A DNA stretch of 64,000 nucleotides from Micromonospora lupini (GTDB taxonomy: Bacteria > Actinomycetota > Actinomycetes > Mycobacteriales > Micromonosporaceae), in NCBI RefSeq assembly GCF_026342015.1, contig NZ_JAPENL010000001.1, forward strand, positions 434,001-498,000. Direction: 5' to 3'. Positions 38,021-45,483 of this stretch are shown piece by piece. The position numbers and the translations under genes were made by a program. The notes beneath the pieces were generated by a model. That model saw only the letters and a list, made by a program, of their open reading frames with translations. It made no database searches and was not told the origin of the DNA. The first letter of the stretch is position 1, and the number at the start of each line of letters is the position of its first letter.

Positions 38021-39376
38021 TCATGAATTGGGTGGCCCATTCGATGGCTTTGTGGGGGAAACTGCCCCCTCGGCCAATTCCGGAAATATACGTTGAAGGG
38101 GCTGCCGAAGTAGCCTCCGCAGCCTGTTGCTCGCGGCGGACTTGACTGTCTCTGTTCGCTTGATATTGGGCAGCGGTTGAAATACGAAGATCGGTTCTCC
38201 GAAGGGGGTTTCTTGAGTCATTGCCACCGTCCTATCTCGGACCGCCGCGTAGAGTAGCCGAGTGGCCTTGTCGGCCTGCGATGCCCCTGCTGCGTGGACT
38301 ACGAGCCAGACGACGATCGCACTCGCCAGTAGTCCCCATAGCAATATCTTGGGACCGGACGCGTTAAATGTAAGGTGCCATTTGTAGCAAAGGATGGCCG
38401 CGAGAGCTCCAAGGGGAAGTGATATTCCTTTCCTGAACTCTCCTTCAGCGCGAATTCTGTCGTATTCCATATAGAGCTCGGCCTTCGATCGTAGGTCGTG
38501 ATCGGCTCGGTTCAGCCTCCGCCGTAGCCAGTCGTGGTACGAGTTCAGCTCAAGAACCTGGGAGAGTCCGGCCCTTGCTTGTCTTTCTCGTTTCAGCTTT
38601 TTGATTAGTGCCTTCCGTACGCTTTCGTCATACTTCTCGACGTCTTGAAGGTGCAGCCGTAAATCTGCCAGCGTCTTCACTCTCGACGGCAACTCCTCGT
38701 CCTGCATTCCTTCTGCGTGGGCTTCTTCGAGGGTTAGGCTGGCTCCGAGCGCGGCTTGATGCAATGAAGAGTGGGTCAGTTCGTTAACTCGATCTTCGAG
38801 GAAGCTGGGATTTGATACATAGTAATCTTCGAGAGATTCGGCGCACAGCTCATTGAAAAGCGAATCGCTCGTAGCGCGGGCTGTTCGATAACGGATCCAG
38901 TGCTCTTCCACGTAGACGAGTAAATTCGACCATGCGCTCGACAGTGTGTCCTCAACAGTGGCCCAGTAGGTGCCAGAACGGAGCCGGTGATGGCGCAAGG
39001 CGGCAACCGCTAACAATGTCACGACGCCAGTCGGTAACAAGACAACTGCAAGCCTGAATATCGCTGAGGCCAATACGAGAGTTATGACAATTCCTACCCC
39101 TGCAAAAATCAGAGGTATAGAAAATCGCGAAATCGCCTCGCCCATCGACTGCAAGAACACGCCAACAAGGTAAATAAGTAGTGCGGCTATGCCAATGAGC
39201 GCCTCTGGGGGCACCTTGCTGATTTGGTCCGCTGCTGTTGAGAAGATTTCTTGTTGCCAGACCTCTTTGGGCGCGAGCGAGCAGCCGACCCATGCGGCGA
39301 TTGACCAAATAGATCCAATTGCGAGCGGTGTGCGCGCCTCACGTATTCCTGGGATTATCTGGCTTAAGACGTTCAT
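38021..39376 (-). CDS. Multi-span membrane/coiled-coil protein of the accessory island, unknown function
   Basis: 451 aa of low GC. Two or more hydrophobic helices at about 15-35 and 57-77 are followed by a strong pair at 85-130. A long charged helical region (about 130-310) contains coiled-coil-like runs (KKLKRERQARAGLS). Two further helices lie near 318-365, then a 70-residue tail. No catalytic motif is visible. A TAATAT box lies six bases before the ATG, suggesting a leaderless transcript. It could be an effector or transporter-like pore, but no family is recognised. The atypical base content marks it as acquired. Confidence 0.65.
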   Translation of the reverse strand: MNVLSQIIPGIREARTPLAIGSIWSIAAWVGCSLAPKEVWQQEIFSTAADQISKVPPEALIGIAALLIYLVGVFLQSMGEAISRFSIPLIFAGVGIVITLVLASAIFRLAVVLLPTGVVTLLAVAALRHHRLRSGTYWATVEDTLSSAWSNLLVYVEEHWIRYRTARATSDSLFNELCAESLEDYYVSNPSFLEDRVNELTHSSLHQAALGASLTLEEAHAEGMQDEELPSRVKTLADLRLHLQDVEKYDESVRKALIKKLKRERQARAGLSQVLELNSYHDWLRRRLNRADHDLRSKAELYMEYDRIRAEGEFRKGISLPLGALAAILCYKWHLTFNASGPKILLWGLLASAIVVWLVVHAAGASQADKATRLLYAAVRDRTVAMTQETPFGEPIFVFQPLPNIKRTETVKSAASNRLRRLLRQPLQRIFPELAEGAVSPTKPSNGPPNS

Positions 39377-39561
39377 CGGTCGATATTAGTGCTTGGGCCA
39401 TCCGGGGGCAGCCTGAATGTCATGTAAGCGACAGTTCGGTTGGTCGGATGAGATGCAGGGGTGATGCGAATCCGGGTAAACGGTCCTGCCGAGCTGGAAG
39501 GGTCGCGGCCTTCGACTAAATCCTTGTTCTCCACACGTTATGGAAACCCGATTATGCTCCG

Positions 39562-40086
39562 CTATTGGAGGCCCTTCCCGCAATCTATCGGGCCGCCGGA
39601 GAGTGGCGGGGTGGGGCAACCGCCAGCGAGGTATATAGGCTTGTATTGACGTCGCGCTTGGTGTGCTAGGTGAACTCTGGGAGAGACATTGTCGGGCAAT
39701 CGTTTCACAGCCGCTTCTAAGGAAAAGAAAGTGGCTTCCTCGATTTCTTTCTCGGATAGCTGGAAGTCGCCGCTATTCGTGATGATACCGCAGTCGAACA
39801 TAAAGCTGATGATTGCTCTTGGGCGCTCCCCAGCAGGCGGCGCCCAGTCCACGACGAGGAGATCGCCCACTACTACGTCGATCCCTAACTCCTCGCGGAT
39901 CTCGCGGCCGCATGCATCCTGGGGGTATTCACCGTCATCCACGTAGCCACCCGGGAAGGCCCAATGGTCGCGGTACGTGGGCTTGACGAGCAGCACGTTG
40001 CCGCTCGGGTCGGTGATGAAGGCCGCGGCGGCAGCGTAGAAGGAAGCCAGGTTGGCGTACCAGGTGGCGGGCTGCGTCCAGGTCAC
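39562..40086 (-). CDS. Nudix hydrolase
   Basis: 174 aa from GTG 40086. The Nudix box is complete: GGYVDDGE, then seven residues, then REIREELGI, the metal-binding GX5EX7REUXEEXGU pattern. Flanking strands are VLLVKPTYRDHWAFPGG and IISFMFDC. Such enzymes clean up nucleoside diphosphates linked to other moieties; the substrate is unknown. A similar fragment on the same strand lies at 35640-35744, so this gene was part of a duplication. It is the rightmost gene of the island. Confidence 0.88.
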   Translation of the reverse strand: MTWTQPATWYANLASFYAAAAAFITDPSGNVLLVKPTYRDHWAFPGGYVDDGEYPQDACGREIREELGIDVVVGDLLVVDWAPPAGERPRAIISFMFDCGIITNSGDFQLSEKEIEEATFFSLEAAVKRLPDNVSPRVHLAHQARRQYKPIYLAGGCPTPPLSGGPIDCGKGLQ

Positions 40087-40126
40087 CTCGTTGACGCTAG
40101 CGGAAATATTTACCTGTGCTACCGCG

Positions 40127-41485
40127 CTACCTGGCTGCTGACGTAGGCGGGAGGCTGCGTAGCACTTCGTTGACCTGTGGTGATGCTTGCTGCGAGCTGA
40201 GCGTGTTAGCGAGTTCGCGGGCGCGCTGTTGAACGCGCGCCGACTGGATGCCCACAGCGTGCTGCCCCAGCTTCAAGGCCCAATTGCAGGCGGCGTCGGT
40301 TTCCCCAGCACGGGCATGAGTCATAGCGATGAGGGCGGTGTGTAGGGCGCGCGTCCGGGTGTTTTGTCTGCTCAGGTTCAGCGCCTCGGGCGCGTGTCGA
40401 AGGGCCTGCGTGTACAGATGCAGGTCGCCCAGGCACCTCAGTGCGGCTCCGGCTAGGTGGGCAGGGCTGAAGTAGCCCACCCAGCGCGGCCCCGGATCTT
40501 CGCTCGTCCGGTCGAGAGCACGCTCAGCCTTAGTTAAAGCGAGCTGGCAGGCACGTCGCTCGCCTGACTGTCCGTAGGCGGTCGCGGCGGTGGCGTGCAG
40601 CCGCGCGAGGACAGCGGCGGGTGCACGGCCGGCACCGTCGATGGCTGCTTCGACGAGCCTGGTCGCCTCCCGACCGTGGCCCAGGAACACCGCCTGGGTG
40701 GCAAGGTTGGCTAGAAGGTGAGCGCCGTAGAGGCGGTCGTCAGCGGCCTTGGTGAGCCGCAGTCCGAGGGTCACATGATGCTGCGCCACGGCATGCTCGC
40801 CCGCGTCGTACGACATGAAGGCGAGTTGCCCGGAGAGCGTCGCCGCCGCTCGCATAAGATCGCGCCCCACGGCATCCGTGTAGGTACCCCGCAGCATGGG
40901 CGCGACCTGACGTAAGAGGAAGTCGGCCATGATCACACGGGTGTGCGGAGAGCCGCTGCCGTGACGCCGGTCGAGATCGGTGAAGTGGTCCGCCAGCGCG
41001 TACAGCGACTGAACATCGGTCGAGGTGACCTGTTGCCGGCCGTTCCGCCTGACCGCCTCGTCGGGTAAGTCATACCGCCATCCGAGCGCCGCCTCTAGCG
41101 CCTTGCCGCTATCGAACACCCCGCTGGCCTGTTGGTTGAGCTGCTTGGCCAACCTCTTCCAGATCTGCTCGGCGGTATCGATCGCACCATCGACAGACGC
41201 GGGGTAGACACACGTTCCTATGCTGTCGGCCGCGCCGAACCCCAGCTCCGTGGCGGCGACTGGACGACCGAGCTTGCGGGCAAGTGTTTCGGCCATCGCG
41301 GCCTGTGTGTGCTCGCCAGGCCGGCGACCGCGCAGCCACCAGTAGACGCTGGCAGCGTCGTAGCGCCAGGAGCCCTCGTGGCGGCCGGCGTGATTGAGCT
41401 GGCGAGCAAAGGCGGCGTGAGCGTTGCCGTAGCCGGCGGCAAGTAGTAGTCCTTCGAACGCCGAGTTCGTCACCGGTCGCGCCAT
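40127..41485 (-). CDS. XRE-like/TPR-type transcriptional regulator
   Basis: 452 aa from ATG 41485 (MARPVTNSAFEGLLLAAGYG), after TGGAGGCGGAACC. The N-terminal 80 residues look like a degenerate helix-turn-helix (SVYWWLRGRRPGEHTQAAMAETLARKLGRPV). The rest is helical, with Ala/Leu-rich repeats of the TPR type. Actinomycete proteins of this layout are regulators that sense small molecules or peptides. It is divergent from the second such gene at 41856, separated by about 220 bp. Confidence 0.75.
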   Translation of the reverse strand: MARPVTNSAFEGLLLAAGYGNAHAAFARQLNHAGRHEGSWRYDAASVYWWLRGRRPGEHTQAAMAETLARKLGRPVAATELGFGAADSIGTCVYPASVDGAIDTAEQIWKRLAKQLNQQASGVFDSGKALEAALGWRYDLPDEAVRRNGRQQVTSTDVQSLYALADHFTDLDRRHGSGSPHTRVIMADFLLRQVAPMLRGTYTDAVGRDLMRAAATLSGQLAFMSYDAGEHAVAQHHVTLGLRLTKAADDRLYGAHLLANLATQAVFLGHGREATRLVEAAIDGAGRAPAAVLARLHATAATAYGQSGERRACQLALTKAERALDRTSEDPGPRWVGYFSPAHLAGAALRCLGDLHLYTQALRHAPEALNLSRQNTRTRALHTALIAMTHARAGETDAACNWALKLGQHAVGIQSARVQQRARELANTLSSQQASPQVNEVLRSLPPTSAAR

Positions 41486-41707
41486 GGTTCCGCCTCCAGG
41501 CATCAGCCAACTACTAATAGTTACGACCCTATGGGCTGCTGCGGTCCGATGGGGACCCGCGCAACCCTGCGCAACCCACGTCCTGAGCAGCGCAACTGAG
41601 CGCATCGCTTGCCATCTGGTCCGTCGACTGGCCGCCCGCTTCGCTGATCGCAGGAGTCGTGGGTGATGGCGAGCTGATCGTCGCGCCCCGGGTTGACGGA
41701 GGTGGGC

Positions 41708-41869
41708 ATGCAAGGTGACGAGTCCCCGAGCAAAGGCGAGCAGTCGGAGACCGCTGAGCGGGAGGCTGCCAAGCAGCGCCTCCTGGCGCAGGCCGAGGCG
41801 GAGCGCGTACCCGTAGACGACACGACCCGCGCGGTCCCGGACCGGCGGTGGAAGCGTGACCAGCGATGA
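41708..41869 (+). CDS. 53-aa charged protein overlapping the XRE gene
   Basis: ATG 41708 follows GGAGGTGGGC. The product is Glu/Lys/Arg-rich (MQGDESPSKGEQSETAERE, then LLAQAEAERVPVDDTTRAV) and ends in RWKRDQR. Its last 14 bp overlap the next gene's GTG start, so the two are probably translated together. Function unknown; small companions like this are common ahead of actinomycete XRE regulators. Confidence 0.6.
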   Translation: MQGDESPSKGEQSETAEREAAKQRLLAQAEAERVPVDDTTRAVPDRRWKRDQR

Positions 41870-43085
41870 CCTCCCGATCGGCCGCCGGGTGGCGAGCTGG
41901 CGGGTACGGCGGCAGATGACCCAGCAGATGCTCGCCGACCGGGTGCGCAGGTCGAAGAGCTGGGTCGACAAGATCGAGCGGGGCGCCCGCACCCTGGACC
42001 GGTACTCGGTGATCCAGGAACTGGCCCACGTCCTGCGGGTCGATCCGGAGGTGCTGCTCGGCCAGCCGCGCAGCACCCCGGCGGGCACGCCGGACGGGAT
42101 GGACGACATCCGGGCCGCGCTCGCCCGCTACGACCTCCCACAGGCTCCGGCCCAGCCAACGGAAGAAGTAAGAAGGCAGGTCGGGCACGCCTGGTTGACC
42201 TATCAGCACGCGCACTACGGGCAGTTGGTGCGGGTGTTGCCGGGTCTGCTCGACGCCGCCCAGGGTGCGCGGTCGGCGGAGCTGCTGGTGCAGGCGTACC
42301 GGATCACCTCGTCGCTGCTGGTCAAGCTCGGCGAGCCCGACCTCGCCTGGCTGGCCGCCGACCGCGCGATAACCACCGCCGCCGACAACCGGCTCCTCGC
42401 AGCAACAGCAACCATCGCGGTGGCCCAAGCGCTCCGCGCCGCCAACCGCCCCCACCTGGCCCTAACGGCAGCCCAAACGACGGCCAACCGCGTCCTCCCG
42501 CCCCCACTCCACCGCGGTGATCATGAGGTTGGCGGGCTGAGTGGAGATCAAATCGCCCGTCAACCTCATGATCACCGGGGTGAGGGGGCGGCGGGGGAGT
42601 GGGCCGTGGGTGGGACGTTGCTGGTGCAGGCCGCGCTTGCCGCCGCCGGGTGCGGGGAGCACCGCCGTGCCGGCGAGCTGGTCGACCGGGCCGCAGGTGT
42701 CGCTGCCAGCCTGAGGGGGTACGACGATCCGCACCGCACCAGCTTCGGGCCGATCGTCGTCGAGCTGGCGCGTGTGTTGGTGGCCGCGCAGCGGGGTGAC
42801 GCTGTCGAGGCGCTGCACAGGCACTCGACTGTGGTGCGGCGGGAGGCGTGGCGGCGATTGCCGGCCGAGTATCGAGGTGCGTACCTGGTGGACGTCGCTC
42901 GGGCGTACCTCCAGGTGGGTGACCTGCGCGGTGCCGCCCGCGCCCTCGTGGACGCGGACAGCGTCGCGCCGGCCGAGGTTCGGTGCCGGCCTCTGGCGCG
43001 TACCGTCATCGCCGACGTCGCCCGTGCGCAGCCGGCGCCGGCCGGCGTGGCGCGACTGGCCACGCTGGTCGGCCTCACCCGCTGA
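41856..43085 (+). CDS. XRE family regulator with C-terminal TPR-like helices and an inserted palindromic repeat
   Basis: 409 aa from GTG 41856. The N-terminal helix-turn-helix (about 8-62) reads RVASWRVRRQMTQQMLADRVRRSKSWVDKIERG. TPR-like helices follow from residue 105 to the end. At about residues 220-247 the sequence RGDHEVGGLSGDQIARQPHD breaks the helical pattern; it is encoded by a 61-bp hairpin repeat (42516-42576) with the frame kept open. Related proteins usually continue straight from the ANRVLPPP helix to AVGGTLLVQAALAAAGC. The protein may still fold with a loop there. Confidence 0.82.
   Translation: MTSDDLPIGRRVASWRVRRQMTQQMLADRVRRSKSWVDKIERGARTLDRYSVIQELAHVLRVDPEVLLGQPRSTPAGTPDGMDDIRAALARYDLPQAPAQPTEEVRRQVGHAWLTYQHAHYGQLVRVLPGLLDAAQGARSAELLVQAYRITSSLLVKLGEPDLAWLAADRAITTAADNRLLAATATIAVAQALRAANRPHLALTAAQTTANRVLPPPLHRGDHEVGGLSGDQIARQPHDHRGEGAAGEWAVGGTLLVQAALAAAGCGEHRRAGELVDRAAGVAASLRGYDDPHRTSFGPIVVELARVLVAAQRGDAVEALHRHSTVVRREAWRRLPAEYRGAYLVDVARAYLQVGDLRGAARALVDADSVAPAEVRCRPLARTVIADVARAQPAPAGVARLATLVGLTR
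42516..42576. repeat. 61-bp palindromic repeat inside the XRE gene
   Basis: Arms of 22 bp (42516-42537 and 42555-42576, GGTGATCATGAGGTTGGCGG and its complement) match at 21 of 22 positions around a 17-nt loop. It is unlike the surrounding codons and looks like a mobile or dispersed palindrome that landed in the gene. Confidence 0.82.
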
Positions 43086-43120
43086 CTGGCCGGCTGCTCC
43101 GCAACCACCGGTACAGGCCT

Positions 43121-43140
43121 CGGCGGGGTCAATCCCGCCG
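43121..43140. terminator. Hairpin between the XRE and SDR genes
   Basis: A 7-bp stem CGGCGGG/CCCGCCG with a 6-nt loop lies between convergent genes and may serve both strands. Confidence 0.5.
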
Positions 43141-43145
43141 CGGAC

Positions 43146-43937
43146 TCACAGAATCGTCGTCAGCACACCTCCATCGACGCGTACCGCCGATCCGTTGATC
43201 GCGGACGCGGCCGGACTGGCGAGGAAGGTCACGGTGTTTGCGATCTCGCTCGGTTCGATGAAGCGCCCCAGGAGGGAGGTCTGGTTGGCGCCGATGATCG
43301 CCACTTTCAGGTCGTCCTCGAGGAGGGACTGGGCATCGGCCAGCGACCTGACCGTTTCGGCGACGCCGGTGGAATACGTGGGGCCGCCCAGCACCGAGTT
43401 GACGGTCACCGCAGTGCCCTTCGTCAGCTTCGCCAGGCCGTTGCCCACTGCGAGCATCGCCGTCTTGGACGTGCCGTAGTGGATCATGTCGGCGGGAATG
43501 TTGACGCCCGACTCGCTGCTCACGAACACGATCCGGCCCCACCCTCGATCGAGCATTGCCGGCATGAGGTGCCGCGCGAGCCGCACCCCGCTGAGCACGT
43601 TCACCTCGAAGTAGCGCCGCCACTCCTCGTCGGAAATGAGGTCGAAGGGCTTGAGCTCGAAGAGCCCGACGTTGTTGATGAGAATGTCAACGCTTGGCAG
43701 TTCGTCGCACAGCCTGTCGACGTCATCGACAACCGAGAAGTCGGCTTGGATGCCAGTGACGGACACGCCGGGGGCCTCCCGACGCAACACGTCGACAGCC
43801 TCGGCCAGCTTTGCCGGGTCGCGGCCGTTGAGGACCACGTTGACACCCTCACCGGCCAGGGCCTTCGCGGTCGCGTAACCGATGCCTTGACTGGATCCGC
43901 TGATGAATGCGGTCTTTCCGCTGAGCTGCAGGTCCAC
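43146..43937 (-). CDS. Short-chain dehydrogenase/reductase
   Basis: 263 aa from GTG 43937 (VDLQLSGKTAFISGS), with AGGAG upstream. Motifs: SGSSQGIG for the cofactor, LNGRDPAKL, ILINNVG, and catalytic Ser/Tyr/Lys with YGTSK (SSESGVNIPADMIHYGTSK). The Arg of NGRDP fits NADP preference. The final VRVDGGVLTTIL is the usual SDR C-terminus. It reduces or oxidises a small molecule; the substrate is unknown. Neighbours give no pathway clue. Confidence 0.9.
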   Translation of the reverse strand: MDLQLSGKTAFISGSSQGIGYATAKALAGEGVNVVLNGRDPAKLAEAVDVLRREAPGVSVTGIQADFSVVDDVDRLCDELPSVDILINNVGLFELKPFDLISDEEWRRYFEVNVLSGVRLARHLMPAMLDRGWGRIVFVSSESGVNIPADMIHYGTSKTAMLAVGNGLAKLTKGTAVTVNSVLGGPTYSTGVAETVRSLADAQSLLEDDLKVAIIGANQTSLLGRFIEPSEIANTVTFLASPAASAINGSAVRVDGGVLTTIL

Positions 43938-44364
43938 GTGCTGTACTCCTCGTGAGTGGTAGCCGACTGGTGCCAGAACGGCGCACCTGCCGGACGTCGG
44001 CAGGCGTTCCTCACGACCTTGCCGCAGACCGATGAGCATCTGATGAGCACCGCGTCAGTGGCTGACGCTGGCGTGGTCGGACCGTTGGTGCCTGCGGCCG
44101 ATTGATCTGACTGCGCGGAAAGTCCCGCCTCGGGATTCCTGGGTCTGCCGTACCGGTCTGACCCGTCCCAAGCGGGCGCGCTCCGCACGGCGGCCACTCC
44201 ACATTCTGGGTCGGAGCCGTTGTGCACGACGCCGGTTTGGCCGGATCGATCGTCGCTGGCCGTCGACCGGGCGACAGCCGCTGCGGCGACGGAATCAGCC
44301 AGGGTCGATAGTCTGCTCTCCGTGACGGGTCGTGAGGTCGTCGACACCGTGGGAGGTGTGCGCA
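43938..44364. other. 427-bp divergent region between the SDR and TPR genes
   Basis: No gene I trust. It must carry two divergent promoters. No strong palindrome or repeat was noticed. Several short frames are open on the minus strand but show no family features. Confidence 0.4.
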
Positions 44365-45477
44365 GTGGGCAGATGGTTCAACCGCGGCCGTAAACGCGAC
44401 GACGAGCCACCGCGCGAGTCCAAGCCCCCATCGGGCCCGGTCGTCGAGATCACCGTCAGCGGGGGCGGTCGGTCGAGCACCACCACGATCGGCGGTCCGA
44501 CCGCCTTCGGGCTGCAGTACCACGCCTACCACGAGCAGTACGGCGTGGCCGACCCGCGGACGTTGGAGGCCGGGACCCGTTACGCGCAGGAGCTGATGCG
44601 CACCAACGACGTCGCCGAGGCCGTGGCCATCTATCAGGAGGTCGTCGGGTTGCGCAGCTCGGCGCTCGGGCCGGAGCATCCGGACACCCTGCGCAGCAAG
44701 CACAGCCTGGCCTTCGCGCTCTGGCAGCGCGGCGCCCACGCCGAGGCCGAACGGGTGCAACGAGACGTCTACGAGGTGCGGCGTCGGGTGCTCGGCGACG
44801 CCGACGCCGAGACGTTGCGCAGCGGCAACAACCTGGGCTGGTTGCTGATCGAGCTGCGTCGGATGGACGAGGCCGAACCGCTGCTGCGCGAGGTCGCCGA
44901 CGGCATGGCGCGGACGCTCGGCCGCGACAACGCGGACACCCTGGCCTGCCAGATGAAGCTGGCCGGGCTTCAGCACCTGCAGGGGCGCAGCCAGCAGGCC
45001 GAGCGGGGCATGCGGGACGTGGTCCAGCGGCTGACGCGGACGGCTGGCCCCACCAGCCCGGTGACGCTCCAGGCCCGCAGCAACCTGCTTGTCGTCCTGC
45101 TCGACAACGGCCGCGCGGCCGAGGCGGTCGAGGCCGCCCGGGCGCTCGCCGACGACGCCGGTCGCGCTCTGAGCAACACCGACGGTGTACGCCTGCATGC
45201 CCGGCACTCCCTCGCCAGAGCCCTCGCTGGGGTGGACCGGCGGGCCGAGGCGATCCGGTTGCTTGCCGACACGCTTCCGGACAGCGAACGGGGCCGAGGC
45301 GTCGACCATCCCGGAACCCTGGAGATGCGGACGCTCTTCGCCCAACTGCTCGTCGAGGCGGGTGACAGGCGGGCGGGTGCGGAGGCGCGCGCCGCGCTGG
45401 CCGGGTGCGAACGCGTGCACGGCCCGGGTCATCCCGACACGGAGAGGGCACGGGCGCTGGTCCGGCGCACCCGCTGA
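44365..45477 (+). CDS. Tetratricopeptide repeat protein
   Basis: 370 aa from GTG 44365 (VGRWFNRGRKRDDE), after GGGAGGTG. The N-terminal 50 residues are basic then Ser/Thr/Gly-rich. From about residue 65 onward repeated helix pairs carry the LGPEHPDTLRSKHSLAFAL pattern (TPR_10/12 type), with repeats at LGDADAETLRSGNNLGWLL and further on. Such arrays are the sensor half of actinomycete NB-ARC and CHAT systems. It converges with the CHAT gene, with six bases between the stops. Confidence 0.85.
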   Translation: MGRWFNRGRKRDDEPPRESKPPSGPVVEITVSGGGRSSTTTIGGPTAFGLQYHAYHEQYGVADPRTLEAGTRYAQELMRTNDVAEAVAIYQEVVGLRSSALGPEHPDTLRSKHSLAFALWQRGAHAEAERVQRDVYEVRRRVLGDADAETLRSGNNLGWLLIELRRMDEAEPLLREVADGMARTLGRDNADTLACQMKLAGLQHLQGRSQQAERGMRDVVQRLTRTAGPTSPVTLQARSNLLVVLLDNGRAAEAVEAARALADDAGRALSNTDGVRLHARHSLARALAGVDRRAEAIRLLADTLPDSERGRGVDHPGTLEMRTLFAQLLVEAGDRRAGAEARAALAGCERVHGPGHPDTERARALVRRTR

Positions 45478-45483
45478 CACCTG

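Noticed and set aside
37720..38145. 141-aa plus-strand frame beside the IS element
   Set aside because: It overlaps the passenger gene and the outer terminal repeat and has no family features or ribosome site.
34294..40086. Integrative element with integrase and att sites
   Set aside because: No integrase, relaxase or tRNA gene is visible; only an IS transposase and gene-end duplications, so a named element type is not claimed.
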